Assembly (NCBI GenBank): GCA_963731125.1
Contig: CAVSVP010000007.1
Coordinates: 124,001-188,000 of the forward strand
Direction: 5' to 3'
Source of the DNA: CAVSVP01 sp963731125
Lineage (GTDB): Bacteria > Pseudomonadota > Gammaproteobacteria > Competibacterales > Competibacteraceae
DNA length: 64,000 nucleotides
The stretch's first letter is position 1. Each line of letters begins with the position of its first letter. A program made the translations under genes and the position numbers. Of this stretch, positions 1 to 9,008 are shown in pieces. The notes under the pieces were generated by a model, which saw only the letters and a list, made by a program, of their open reading frames with translations, was not told the DNA's origin and searched no databases.

Positions 1-290
1 GGGATCGCTCGGCGGATCGGACGCCGTTCCAAGACTTGGCAATTGGGGATCTCATCAACGCAGACATTCCACAGCCCCTGTGCGGCCAGGCGCTGGGCGT
101 TGCTGTAGCACCACAGCACTTTCTCGGCCCGTTGCTTGAACTGCGCATCCCATCGGGCGGTTTTCCAATAGCGTGTGCGGTGCGGTTGCAAGTCGACGTC
201 GTGCAGAATACGGCGAATCGTCGCGGCACTGATGGCCGGCACAATGCCATCGGCGATGGCCTGCCACGCCAGGTCCTGGCTCGCCCAATG
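1..290 (-). pseudogene. IS630-type transposase, C-terminal part (interrupted)
   Basis: Reading the minus strand from 290 down gives an open frame with IS630-type features: a segment ending in IRRILHDVDLQPHRTRYWK (winged-helix linker) and then the start of the DDE domain, WNVCVDEIPNCQVLERRPI, where the Asp of VDE is the expected first catalytic residue. The N-terminal half of the same protein is at 2600-2947, and the two halves join in sense (THW-ASQDLAW) once the 2.3 kb IS at 291-2599 is removed. The rest of the DDE domain lies beyond the left edge of the window. This copy cannot make a full transposase because it is interrupted and its N-terminal half is frameshifted. Confidence 0.85.
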
Positions 291-2599
291 CAGAACTCCT
301 GACCTCGCGGCATTGTTAATGAGACTCGATGGTCTTATAAATCACGCGTAAGTTGGTACCTGGATAACGCACCGGCTGCTGGTTGAGGTACTCGCAAAGC
401 GCGGCCAGCGCCCGCTGGGAACGGTGGTTGGCGGGGCTATAGAGATGAACATGCAGTTCACAGCGCTCGTGATCAGGAATAATATCACCGCTGAGGCGGA
501 AGAGGCTCTTTAAGAAAGCACGTATTTCGTCGTCGCGGCGCGCAAAGTAGGGCTCGACAAGGCGTGCAAGGCGGCTCTCGCTGCGATAGGCGAGCGTCTT
601 AAGCAGTCGCGTAATGGTCTTTCGTTCGATCTCATGATGAACCAGTCGCTCGATGTCGTGAAGGGTGTGCAAAGGCACCTTGGTTGGCATCGCCTGGCGT
701 TTTTCGAGGAGCCCCTCGAGCTCTGTCTCAAGGGTTTGCATCGCGTGTTGCTGGGCAGCGAGCTTGTCGGCTGCCACCGGGTTTTTCTGAGCTGTCCTCA
801 GTTCCGCTAGGACAGTTCCTAACCGCGCCTTGGTGGCCTTGAGTTGCTTGTCGATCGCGCGGCGTTCGGGATTGGGAACGCGGCGTTCGCTATCGGCTGC
901 CTCGGTATCGTAGGTGCACAGCTGGTCGAGATTGAATTCCGCTTCCATGTACTTGAAAAAGTTCTCTTGGCGCCACCGTGCAAACAGGCGATCGGCAATG
1001 ATCGCCGCGGGCAGATCCTGGCGCGTGGTCAAGAGGGCGGTTTGCTGTCCCCGGCTCCCCAGACGGCGGATCTCCCGCATCCAGAAGGCGGGCTGGCGGC
1101 GGGTTTTCTGGATAATGAGCACGCTGCGCTCGGCCAGCTGGTAGCTGATGTCGCTGCCGTCTCGTGCCAGCGTATCGGTGCGATAGTCGCTCTGCGGCCA
1201 AGGGGTCTGCCGACCTTTGCGATACGTGATGACATCGACTCCCTCGTCACGCCAGCGCCGGAAGGACTGCGGACTCCAGGCCTCGCGATCAAAAACCAAC
1301 GTCAAGCGCTGGGATTCCCCCGTGATCTGGCGGATTTGCTCGCGCGCCTTGGGAATGACCTGCTGCTCCAGCAGGGAGAGCAGGTGAGCGTTGGTGGGGC
1401 TCGTGACGAAAAATAGCGGCTCGCTTGCCCCATTGTGGACCCAGGTATCGGTGGCGGCCGGCAGGCATTGTCGCCGTTTCTGCACCAAGGTCTTCGGCAC
1501 CGGATGCTTGCGCCCCGTGTAGACGTTGACGTGACCGTCCACATAAAGCATCCCCAGTTCCTCAGGCGCGTCACGTGCCCAACGCTCGGCGAGCGCTGCA
1601 GCGAATAGCGCCCCGTTCTGCTGGGCGCCAAGCTCGTCGAGCTTGCGCCGTAGCGTCTTGACTTCGGGCACCCGATCCAGACCGAGCAGCAAGCCGAGCT
1701 CGCCTGGCGAGTGGGCACTCAATTGCTCAATGCTCTGGATCCGTAATAATGCCAGCATCACCAGACACAGCAGAATCGAGCGCAGACCATAAAAGCCCTT
1801 TTTCAACGGCGCATAGATCTGCTCCGCGACGCTGAGCAGACCCTCACCGAGCATCGCCGGCAGGGCTAACAGCACCCCGGCATTGGCAACCCCTTCGACC
1901 GCTGCAAATTGCGGTGCCGCCTCAGGCAACCCACCCGCCGCCGCTTGCGCGCGTTCCGCTAACCGCTTGACAGCGGTACCGACAGCGGCAGCCGGGCGCA
2001 CATCGCGTTCGGCTCGGCGGCGTGGGCCAAGCGGCAGGTGACGGTGGCGCGGCTTCGGGCGCCTGAGCTGCCCGCGTTCGATCGCATGGGAGAGCGCTCG
2101 TGGGCTGACACCCACCCGGCGAGCCGTTTCCGCCATCGAGCAGCCCTCGTCCAAGTGGCTTTGCGCGATCGCTGTGACCGCTTCGGTCAATTTGTGTGCC
2201 GGGCGAGGGCCGCTCCCACGACCGTCCCGCAAGGCGTTGAAACCTCCCTCACGGTAGCGCTGACAGGGGCGATACAGCGTCGCGCGACTGGTACCTAAAA
2301 TTTGCCCCAGATCATCGACGTTGGCCAAGCCTTGATGGAGCAGCATCGCACCGACGAAGCGCTTGGTCGCCTGGTCGCTGCGTCCACAGCTCATCAATGG
2401 CCCTGAGGCGTTGACAAACACCAGCTCCTCGGCCATTTCCACCACGCCTAGACGGGAACTGAGGATCCGGGATTCTTGCGGGAAAAGGGGTAATTCCACA
2501 GTGCCTGGCATGCTTCAAGTGTCTCATCTTTATTCGCCTATTTCAGTGCTTATTTTTACATATTTTCCTAAACTTAGAAACAGCATGTCAGGAGTTCTG
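291..2599 (-). mobile_element. Complete 2.3 kb insertion sequence nested in the IS630 element
   Basis: The element begins with CAGAACTCCTGAC (291-303) and ends with the exact inverse GTCAGGAGTTCTG (2587-2599), a perfect 13-bp terminal inverted repeat. The five bases outside each end are CAATG (286-290 and 2600-2604), a clean target-site duplication. The element carries one long transposase gene on the minus strand. Intact gene, perfect ends and an intact duplication all point to a fairly recent insertion. The family is not assigned; the transposase is unusually long for a simple IS (731 residues). Confidence 0.93.
316..2511 (-). CDS. Large DDE-type transposase with N-terminal HTH domains
   Basis: The 731-residue protein is the only gene of the surrounding IS. 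About residues 55-160 hold two helix-turn-helix-like segments (LGQILGTSRATLYRPCQRYR and AETARRVGVSPRALSHAI), typical of DNA-end recognition. The middle and C-terminal parts look like an RNase H-like core: MLYVDGHVNVYTG supplies a likely first Asp, LVFDREAWSP a second Asp, and RWRQENFFKYMEAEFNLD a region resembling the Glu motif of IS4-like enzymes. A charged helical insertion (KATKARLGTVLAEL onward) follows. The start at 2511 leaves about 88 bases to the inverted repeat. The name of the IS family is uncertain; the catalytic assignments are inferred by analogy. Confidence 0.85.
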   Translation of the reverse strand: MPGTVELPLFPQESRILSSRLGVVEMAEELVFVNASGPLMSCGRSDQATKRFVGAMLLHQGLANVDDLGQILGTSRATLYRPCQRYREGGFNALRDGRGSGPRPAHKLTEAVTAIAQSHLDEGCSMAETARRVGVSPRALSHAIERGQLRRPKPRHRHLPLGPRRRAERDVRPAAAVGTAVKRLAERAQAAAGGLPEAAPQFAAVEGVANAGVLLALPAMLGEGLLSVAEQIYAPLKKGFYGLRSILLCLVMLALLRIQSIEQLSAHSPGELGLLLGLDRVPEVKTLRRKLDELGAQQNGALFAAALAERWARDAPEELGMLYVDGHVNVYTGRKHPVPKTLVQKRRQCLPAATDTWVHNGASEPLFFVTSPTNAHLLSLLEQQVIPKAREQIRQITGESQRLTLVFDREAWSPQSFRRWRDEGVDVITYRKGRQTPWPQSDYRTDTLARDGSDISYQLAERSVLIIQKTRRQPAFWMREIRRLGSRGQQTALLTTRQDLPAAIIADRLFARWRQENFFKYMEAEFNLDQLCTYDTEAADSERRVPNPERRAIDKQLKATKARLGTVLAELRTAQKNPVAADKLAAQQHAMQTLETELEGLLEKRQAMPTKVPLHTLHDIERLVHHEIERKTITRLLKTLAYRSESRLARLVEPYFARRDDEIRAFLKSLFRLSGDIIPDHERCELHVHLYSPANHRSQRALAALCEYLNQQPVRYPGTNLRVIYKTIESH

Positions 2600-2947
2600 C
2601 AATGGGTGATATGCAACCCTTTAGCCACCGGTTCAAGACAGACCAGTTGAACAATTTGCGCCCGTTGCAGAGGGGGAAATCCGCAGCGGGCAGCCCGCTC
2701 GTTGAGTCCGCTCGACCACAGCGGCCATACCGGCTTGTTCATACCCGCGGCATACCCGCCAAATCGTGCTCGGATCACATTGCAGCTGTGACGCCACAGG
2801 TTGAACCCGTTCGCCGGCGGCAATCGCCAACACGATTCGTGCATGTTGGACTTGATACCACGGGCGGGTTTGGCTGCGAGCCAGTTGCTGCAACAGCGGC
2901 TTATCGTTCGGCGAAAGCTGCAGTAAACGAGGTTTACGACCACGCAT
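2600..2947 (-). pseudogene. IS630-type transposase, N-terminal part with frameshift
   Basis: The minus-strand frame from 2947 starts MRGRKPRLLQLSPND and contains the two N-terminal HTH segments of IS630-type transposases (ASQLQCDPSTIWRVCRGYE). The frame is lost at a run of five G (2672-2676 on the plus strand). Downstream the expected continuation PPLQRAQIVQL...KGLHITH appears in the next frame, so one extra base has been gained in the homopolymer. The homology then stops at 2605/2600 where the 2.3 kb IS begins. Continuation is at 1-290. The frameshift and the insertion each suffice to inactivate it. Confidence 0.85.
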
Positions 2948-2989
2948 AAGATGCCTCCCTACTTAATGAAACAACAATGCACCCCAGTA

Positions 2990-4546
2990 TAACTTGACAA
3001 TGTCACATTTCCCAAGTGGCCGATGAGTTTGTATCGTAATGATTTTTTATAGAAAAGTGCTGATGATGACAAAAAAGAGCTGGGGCGACGGTGGGGTCTT
3101 GTACCCGAGGCGATTCACACGCTGGGGCAGCGGTTGTATGACTTTTGGGACCGCTACCGAAGTTGTTTCCAGACCCAAACCCGAGACGGCAGCGCTTATG
3201 CGCGGCATTATCTAAGCGGCCTGCTGCGCATGGAGACGAATCGACACGTTAGCGGAATAGGGCGAGAGGCGGGTATCGAAGGGCAAAACATCCAGCACTT
3301 CATGAGCCACTCCCCGTGGTCGGCCGAAGCAGTCTACCGGCAGGTCCAGGACGAAGTGAAAGCGGTTGCTGACCTAACGAGGGGAGCGGTGGTACTGGTG
3401 GACGAAAGCGCCGACGCGAAAGCCAGCGACGCCAGTGCCGGGGCGGTCAAACAATACAATGGCCGGCTGGGCAAGGTCGAAACCAGCCAAGTGGGGGTGT
3501 TGTTGAGCTATGTGAATCTCACGGTCGCGGCCGGGTGTTGGACCTGGATCAGCGGGAAACTGTTTCTGCCCGAGGCATGGTTTGAGGCCGGTTACCGGAA
3601 GCGGCGTAAGCGACTGGGCATTCCCGAATCCTTGGGGTTCAAGACCAAGGTCGAACTCGCCTGGGACGGGATTGAAGAGGTCATCGCCAGGGGCCTGCCG
3701 TTTGAGATCGTTGGCTTGGATAGCCTGTACGGGCGCAGCGGCTGGCTACGTGCCCAGGTGCGACAGGCCCACCAGCGGTATATGGCGGAAGTCCCGGCCG
3801 ACACGGCCGTGTACTTGGACAAGCCCACGCTGGGTATCCCATCCCGCCAGGGTCAGCGGGGAAGACAGCCGACGCGGGTCCAGGTGCTGGCCGGGGAAAC
3901 GGTTCGCGCGGATAGTCTGCGGGAGACGCTGGACTGGCGGCAGCTTCGGGTCCGGGCGACCGAGCGGGGTGAGTTGTGCGAACCCTTTGCCGCTTGTCGC
4001 GTCTGGACCCTCCATGAGGGAGAGGCGATCGAAGCGTGGCTGGTGATCCACGAAGAGGGCGAAGACCGCTACAGCTATGCCTTGTGTAACGCCGCCGCGG
4101 ACACCCCCTTGGAACAACTGGCTTGGTGGAAGTGCCAGCGTTACTTCATCGAACGCGCCAACCAGGATGCCAAGTCCGAGCTGGGCTGGGACGAGTTGCA
4201 AGTGCAAAAATACCGAGCCTGGAACCATCATCTTGCGCTGACCGTGCTGGCCTCCTGGTGCATCGCGCAAACCCAACTCGACTGGGCGCAGGCCCATCCG
4301 CGTGATCCGGCGTTGCTCGAAGAACTCGAAACGGATGGCTTGCCGACCCTGTCGGTGGCCAATGTTCGGGAGTTACTGCGGGCGGTCATGCCCTTGAAAC
4401 GCTTGACCGAAGAACAAGCCACAGAGCGGGTGGCCGAGCATTTGCTCAATCGCACCCGATCACGCAAAAGCAAGCTTAAGAAACAAAGACTTAAAAACAG
4501 AGTCCACACCGGCCCGACGTGAGGCTAATGTGACATTGTCAAGTTA
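2990..4546 (+). mobile_element. IS701-type insertion sequence
   Basis: The left end TAACTTGACAATGTCACATT (2990-3009) is matched exactly, inverted, by AATGTGACATTGTCAAGTTA (4527-4546), giving a perfect 20-bp terminal inverted repeat. One transposase gene fills the element in the plus direction. I could not identify a convincing target duplication: the flanks are CCCAGTA on the left and GAAAGTA on the right. The IS lies between the upstream flank of the IS630 element and an AT-rich inverted-repeat segment. Confidence 0.88.
3134..4522 (+). CDS. IS701-family DDE transposase
   Basis: The 462-residue protein matches the IS701-type transposase pattern: an N-terminal YDFWDRYRSCFQTQTRD block, a first Asp in VVLVDESADAK, a second Asp in VGLDSLYGRSGW, and a Glu motif in FIERANQDAKSELGWDEL. 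The C-terminus is basic (RSRKSKLKKQRLKNR). The first usable codon of this frame is TTG at 3134. The frame is open further upstream (back to a TAG at about 3050) and encodes plausible extra sequence (ELGRRWGLVPEAIHTLGQRL), so the original start may have been lost or may be a non-standard codon. It is flanked by perfect inverted repeats, so transposition could still be possible in trans. Confidence 0.9.
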   Translation: MYDFWDRYRSCFQTQTRDGSAYARHYLSGLLRMETNRHVSGIGREAGIEGQNIQHFMSHSPWSAEAVYRQVQDEVKAVADLTRGAVVLVDESADAKASDASAGAVKQYNGRLGKVETSQVGVLLSYVNLTVAAGCWTWISGKLFLPEAWFEAGYRKRRKRLGIPESLGFKTKVELAWDGIEEVIARGLPFEIVGLDSLYGRSGWLRAQVRQAHQRYMAEVPADTAVYLDKPTLGIPSRQGQRGRQPTRVQVLAGETVRADSLRETLDWRQLRVRATERGELCEPFAACRVWTLHEGEAIEAWLVIHEEGEDRYSYALCNAAADTPLEQLAWWKCQRYFIERANQDAKSELGWDELQVQKYRAWNHHLALTVLASWCIAQTQLDWAQAHPRDPALLEELETDGLPTLSVANVRELLRAVMPLKRLTEEQATERVAEHLLNRTRSRKSKLKKQRLKNRVHTGPT

Positions 4547-4705
4547 GAAAGTAAATATTATTTCGCGCCATATGGCCCTTGACAAAGGATTCATAAATAA
4601 TTCATATAAAGTTTAGGATGAACCCTGATTTTTAAGCTGAAGTTCTTTTGGCAAAATAGCATAAATGCTGGTTCTATCAATGCAATAGGGGCATATTTAC
4701 TTTCT
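4546..4705. repeat. AT-rich 160-bp inverted-repeat segment (MITE-like)
   Basis: AGAAAGTAAATAT at 4546-4558 is repeated in inverse orientation as ATATTTACTTTCT at 4693-4705. The interior is AT-rich, has no gene, and contains a TTGACA box near 4579 that could act as an outward promoter. It abuts the right end of the IS701-type element. It may be a small non-autonomous element or a remnant; no target duplication was recognised. Confidence 0.4.
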
Positions 4706-4724
4706 GGGAGGCCTATGAAACGGC

Positions 4725-4912
4725 GATGCCGGCGAATCGGCATCAGAGGTCCTGGGCAAGGCATCAGGAGAAACCAATCACATTGAGCGATTCAACGGTA
4801 CGTTGCGGCAGCGGGTTCGCGGTGGGTGAGAAAGACACTGTCCTTCTCCAAGCAGTTGAAAAATCGTGTCGGTGCCATTTGGTATTTTATCCATCACTTT
4901 GCGACAAGAGGT
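4725..4912 (+). pseudogene. IS1-type transposase C-terminal remnant
   Basis: In one frame the segment reads GKASGETNHIERFNGTLRQR, the conserved His/Glu region of IS1 transposases. After a stop codon near 4827 the next frame continues RKTLSFSKQLKNRVGAIWYF and then IHHF, which is the conserved C-terminal block of IS1 transposases. A frameshift therefore lies at about 4815-4828. The N-terminal half is missing, and homology ends at about 4907, just before the group II intron. Non-functional. Confidence 0.8.
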
Positions 4913-5340
4913 CGCCTTTGTGAGTTGTTTCCCCACAGGACGAGGCGGGAACCACCTGTTCCACCAGGTGAATCTACCGGTATGAATAAAGAGCTACCGG
5001 GACAATGTACCGAAGCACCGCAGTGGTGCGGGGAATAAATCGTGAGAGGCATTCCCTCCGGGTAACCTCAACCGGGTGAGGGCTAGATAATCGGTACGGT
5101 GAACACAGGTGAATCGATGATAAAGGTCGTAAATAAAGACAAGCTAAAGAGGTTGATAGGCTTGAGCCAACAGGCACCGGAAGTGGGATGTTTGTCTAGT
5201 GGTTGCGGCATCGTGGACCATCAACTTCCCGGCCGATAGCAGACACCTAACCCGATCCACTGGCAAAGGCGAAACTTGGTAAGCCCGTAGCCCTGCCCCC
5301 GAGGCAAGCGACTCGTAAGGGAAGCTGTTGGGGCTGCGGG

Positions 5341-7150
5341 CAGCAATTCTAATTTTGGATTTTAGGCTACGAGGATTGTGAGCTCGACGCAAATCAGTCG
5401 ACCAAATTCGACCTGCACAAAGTATAATCACTGGGCTCGCCCGCGCCAGCGAGGGGAACTTTTCCTACAGCATGCTGGGACTGGGTGTTAACAGACGCTC
5501 ACCCCTCCAGTCCCTGATCCAGAGAGAAAGCCGTTGAGTTACCCGTTTGAACCGGCCCCCAAGACACTGACGTTCGAGAGCATGGTCGGCAAGTTGCGTT
5601 CGATAATGCAAGGATTTCCCGATAAACGGACGGGGTCGAATACCGTTTATCCGATGGAAGATGTGGGGATGGGAGCGTTTGCCGTGTTTTTCACGCAAAG
5701 CCCATCGTTTCTGCAGTTTCAACGCGACATGGACAAGAAGCTGGGCAAGAGTAATGCCCAGAGCTTGCTGCAAATGGGAGCGATTCCGTGTGACAATCAC
5801 ATCCGCGATCTGCTCGACGAGGTGCCGCCCGCGGAGGTGTTGCCGATGTTTGGCTACCTTTTTGACGGTCTTGAGGCGAGCGGTCATTTAGAGACCTACC
5901 GCTCGGTTAACGGGACCCTGCGGGTGGGCCTGGATGGGACGGAGCATCACGCCTCCAAGAAGATTGACTGCGAGCAGTGTAACACCAAGCAGCCCCGTAA
6001 CGGCGAGGTGACGTACTCGCATACGGTCATTACCCCGGTGGTGGTGGCACCGGGCAATGACACGGTGATTCCTCTGGAGCCGGAGTTTGTGGTTCCCCAA
6101 GACGGGCATGAGAAGCAAGATTGTGAAACCGCGGCAGCGAAACGCTGGCTGCGCCAGTAGGGGAAGCGCTACCGAGAGCTCGGGATGACGATTTTAGGCG
6201 ACGATTTGTACTGTCGCCAGCCGGTGTGTGAGGTGATTTTGGATGAGCAGCTGAATTTTATTTTAGTGTGCAAGCCGGAGTCGCACAAAACGCTCTACGA
6301 ATGGGTCGAGGGGCTGGAGGTCACCGGGGGGGTGCAAACCGTTACCGCGAAGCGCTGGACGGGCAAAACCCACGAGACGGACACGTATCGGTTTGTCAAC
6401 CAGGTTCCGCTGCGTGATGGTGCCGAGGCGCTGCTGGTGAACTGGTGCGAGTTAATCACCACCGGCGCTGAGGGCAAGGTACTGTACCAGAACGCCTTTA
6501 CCACCGGCTATGACATTTCCAAAGCTAATGTAGCGGAGATTGCGACCGCGGGTCGGGCGCGTTGGAAGGTCGAGAATGAGAACAACAACGTCTTGAAGAC
6601 CAAAGGCTATCATCTGGAACACAATTTTGGTCATGGTGAGAAGTCTCTCTCGTCGGTGTTGGTAGCGCTCAATCTGTTGGCCTTTTTGTTCCATGTCGTG
6701 TTGGGGCTGATGGATAGCCGTTACCAGTTAGTGCGCCAAGCGCTTGGTGCCCGGAAAACCTTTTTCGACGACATTCGAGCGCTCACCCGCTATCTTTTTT
6801 TTGAGAGTTGGGAAGCGCTGCTGCGCTTCATGATGCGTGGCCTCGAGCTGGAAGGGGCCGAGACAACCTGACCCGGCCAAGGACGGCTAAAGCGACCCCC
6901 GACAATTCGAATCACCCGAGCTGCTGTTGGACAGGGTGTGGTGGTGCGACCGGCTTAACCGGGGCGTCAGGGGGGGAGGTTCGTTTTGAAATCGGCAATA
7001 TCGCTGAGTAGAAGAATGCGACGGTACGCCTATCGGGAGCAAGCTTAATTCAGAGGCGAGTGTGGGGGCGAAGTTGTTGGGTTAGCGGCTGGCTTATAGC
7101 ACAGTTAGGGGAGCGTAAGTCTTTTACATGCGCCAAAATTAGAATTGCTG
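5341..7150 (+). mobile_element. 1.8 kb transposon inserted in the group II intron
   Basis: CAGCAATTCTAATTTTGG (5341-5358) is mirrored exactly by CCAAAATTAGAATTGCTG (7133-7150), an 18-bp perfect terminal inverted repeat. GGCTGCGGG lies directly outside both ends (5332-5340 and 7151-7159), a 9-bp target duplication. The single transposase gene (5534-6871) has an in-frame amber codon. About 260 bases at the right end hold no gene. The duplication shows that the host sequence was the ribozyme part of the group II intron. Confidence 0.92.
5534..6871 (+). pseudogene. Transposase (ISNCY-like) with in-frame amber stop
   Basis: Two open segments, 5534-6160 and 6185-6871, lie in the same frame and are separated only by a TAG at 6158-6160 (context KRWLRQ-stop-GKRYRELG). 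Together they would make about 445 residues. Features are a plausible first Asp in RVGLDGTEHHASKKI, the HEKQDCE block, a second Asp in TILGDDLYCRQP and a likely Glu in RWKVENENNNVLKTKGYHLE near the C-terminus. The hydrophobic tail (VALNLLAFLFHVVLGLMD) is usual in this type. The start is a TTG. A TGG to TAG change would explain the stop. Unless it is read through, the product is truncated before the second catalytic residue. Confidence 0.85.
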
Positions 7151-7293
7151 GGCTGCGGGATTGAGATGTCGGAACCAGCAAATACTGTCCTATAATGGGG
7201 CGGATAGGGTCTTCTGGCCTATCACGAAAGTGAGCTGACGTCCGACGGGTGCTTCGCGGCGAGACGAATGATGAATGACGACATTGGACAGCG

Positions 7294-8967
7294 ATGGATA
7301 GGAGCAGCGTCATGAACGCTGCGGGCACACTTTCCCATGCGGCGGTAGAATGGCGCGCCATCAACTGGCGTCGCGTCAACCGCAACGTGCGCCGGCTTCA
7401 GATTCGCATCGCGGAGGCGATGAAACAGGGACGGCGCGGCGAAGTCCACGCGCTGCGGCGGATTTTGACACGCGCCCTGAGTGCGGCCTGCTGGGCTGTA
7501 CGTAAAGTCACGGAAAGTCGGGGCAAGAACACGCCAGGCATCGATGGGAAGACCTGGTCCACGCCCGAGGAAAAACAGGACGCGGTCTGCGCACGCCAAC
7601 GCGGGTGCTACTCCCCGCTACCACTGCGGCGTATTTACCTTCCAAAAGCAGGCGGCAAAAAGCGCCGCCCACTCGGTATACCCGCTCTATCAGACCGGGC
7701 ACGGCAGACGCTTCACGCGCTGGCGCTCGATCCGATAGCAGAAACGCTGGCAGACCCGAATTCCTACGGGTTCCGCCGGGAGCGGGCGCCAGCGGATGCG
7801 ATTGGGCAATGCTTTCTGGTGCTTTCCAGAGGTAACGCCGCACAGTGGATTTTAGCGGGCGAGATATGCGCTTACTTCGATAACATCTGCCAAGCATGGC
7901 TAGTGACCAACACGCCGATGGACCAGCGCCTGTTGTCGAAATGGTTGAAAGCAGGCTATGTCGAACGCCATACCTTCCACGCCACGGACGCTGGGACCGC
8001 ACAAGGCACGCCGATGTCGCCGCTATTGTGTAATCTGACCCTGGATGGTCTGGAACCGATGCTGAAAAAGCGCTTCCCCAACCATAACGTTAACGCCATT
8101 CGTTTGGCTGATGACTTCGTGGTAACGGGGGATTCGAAAGCATTATTAGAACAGGACGTCAAACCCGCCATCGCTGCTTTTCTAGCCCAACGCGGGCTAA
8201 GTCTCTCGGAAGAGAAGACACAGATCGTGCACATCGAGGAAGGGTTTGATTTTCTGGGCCAGCATATCCGCAAATACCATGGCAAGCTCATCATCAAGCC
8301 AGCCAAGAAAGCGGTTAAGAAGCTATTGTCCACCGTGCGCGGGTTGATTAAAACCAACCCAACCGCGGCACCGGTCACGCTGATCGAGCAGCTCAATCCC
8401 GTTATTCGGGGCTGGGCGCACTCTCATCGCCATGGGTGCAGCAAGCAAACGTTTCGTACCGTAGACTCCCAGATCGTTCGTACCCTCTGGCGTTGGGCCA
8501 AGCGGCGCCACCCCAATAAACCGAGGCGTTGGATCAAACAACGCTACTTTACTCGCCAAGGCGGCAATCAATGGGTATTCGCCGGGCGTACTAAGGACCA
8601 TCAAGTACGCTATCTGTTTCGTGCGGCAGCGCTACCGATTCGACGGCATGTTAAAGTTCGAATGGATGCTCATCCCTACGACCGAGCGGACGAAAGATAT
8701 TGCGAGAACCGGTTGGTCAAACAATGGAAATCGGGGCACCACGGACACACCAGAGCAAAACAGCTCTGGTTAGCACAACAAGGACAATGCCCGCCCTGTA
8801 GCGATCTCATCACCAGGGAAAGCGGGTGGGATATTCACCATCAGGTTTCCCTGGCAGAAGGTGGGCCAGATACCATGGATAACCTGGTCCTGCTACACCC
8901 GACGTGCCATCGGCAACTTCATGCTCGGAAAAAGACCACAGCACCGGCTCCTGCAAGGGGGCTTTGA
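7294..8967 (+). CDS. Group II intron-encoded reverse transcriptase/maturase with HNH domain
   Basis: The 557-residue protein contains the bacterial intron maturase pattern: an N-terminal block NWRRVNRNVRRLQIRIAEA, KNTPGIDGKTW, reverse transcriptase motifs including YFDNI (first metal-binding Asp), GTPMSPLLCN and LADD (about residues 271-274), then the thumb/maturase X region (RGWAHSHRHGCSKQTF) and a C-terminal HNH endonuclease (CPPC, WDIHHQVSLAEGG, NLVLLHPTCHRQLH; about residues 498-545). The usual YADD is LADD here, and the motif that normally reads GDI is GEI, so activity may be reduced. It sits in domain IV of the intron, directly upstream of domain V. It would promote splicing and retrohoming of the intron RNA. 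Confidence 0.93.
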   Translation: MDRSSVMNAAGTLSHAAVEWRAINWRRVNRNVRRLQIRIAEAMKQGRRGEVHALRRILTRALSAACWAVRKVTESRGKNTPGIDGKTWSTPEEKQDAVCARQRGCYSPLPLRRIYLPKAGGKKRRPLGIPALSDRARQTLHALALDPIAETLADPNSYGFRRERAPADAIGQCFLVLSRGNAAQWILAGEICAYFDNICQAWLVTNTPMDQRLLSKWLKAGYVERHTFHATDAGTAQGTPMSPLLCNLTLDGLEPMLKKRFPNHNVNAIRLADDFVVTGDSKALLEQDVKPAIAAFLAQRGLSLSEEKTQIVHIEEGFDFLGQHIRKYHGKLIIKPAKKAVKKLLSTVRGLIKTNPTAAPVTLIEQLNPVIRGWAHSHRHGCSKQTFRTVDSQIVRTLWRWAKRRHPNKPRRWIKQRYFTRQGGNQWVFAGRTKDHQVRYLFRAAALPIRRHVKVRMDAHPYDRADERYCENRLVKQWKSGHHGHTRAKQLWLAQQGQCPPCSDLITRESGWDIHHQVSLAEGGPDTMDNLVLLHPTCHRQLHARKKTTAPAPARGL

Positions 8968-8974
8968 AGGGCCT

Positions 8975-9008
8975 GAGCGACGTGAGGGGAAACTCTCATG
9001 CGTCGTTC
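8975..9008 (+). ncRNA. Group II intron domain V
   Basis: The 34-nt segment folds as the canonical domain V hairpin. GAGCGACG at the 5' side pairs with CGTCGTTC at the 3' side, a GGAAAC-type loop caps the upper stem, and a two-base bulge precedes the lower stem on the 3' side. The AGC catalytic triad is present at positions 2-4. It lies seven bases after the maturase stop codon, as expected. Confidence 0.85.

Noticed and set aside
2990..3009. Target-site duplication of the IS701-type element
   Set aside because: Flanking bases do not match convincingly on the two sides, so none is claimed.
6944..6950. GTGCGAC as the 5' end of the group II intron
   Set aside because: It lies inside the transposon (5341-7150); only 350 bases would remain for domains I-III, and the ribozyme-like sequence upstream of 5341 joins the sequence after 7159 instead.
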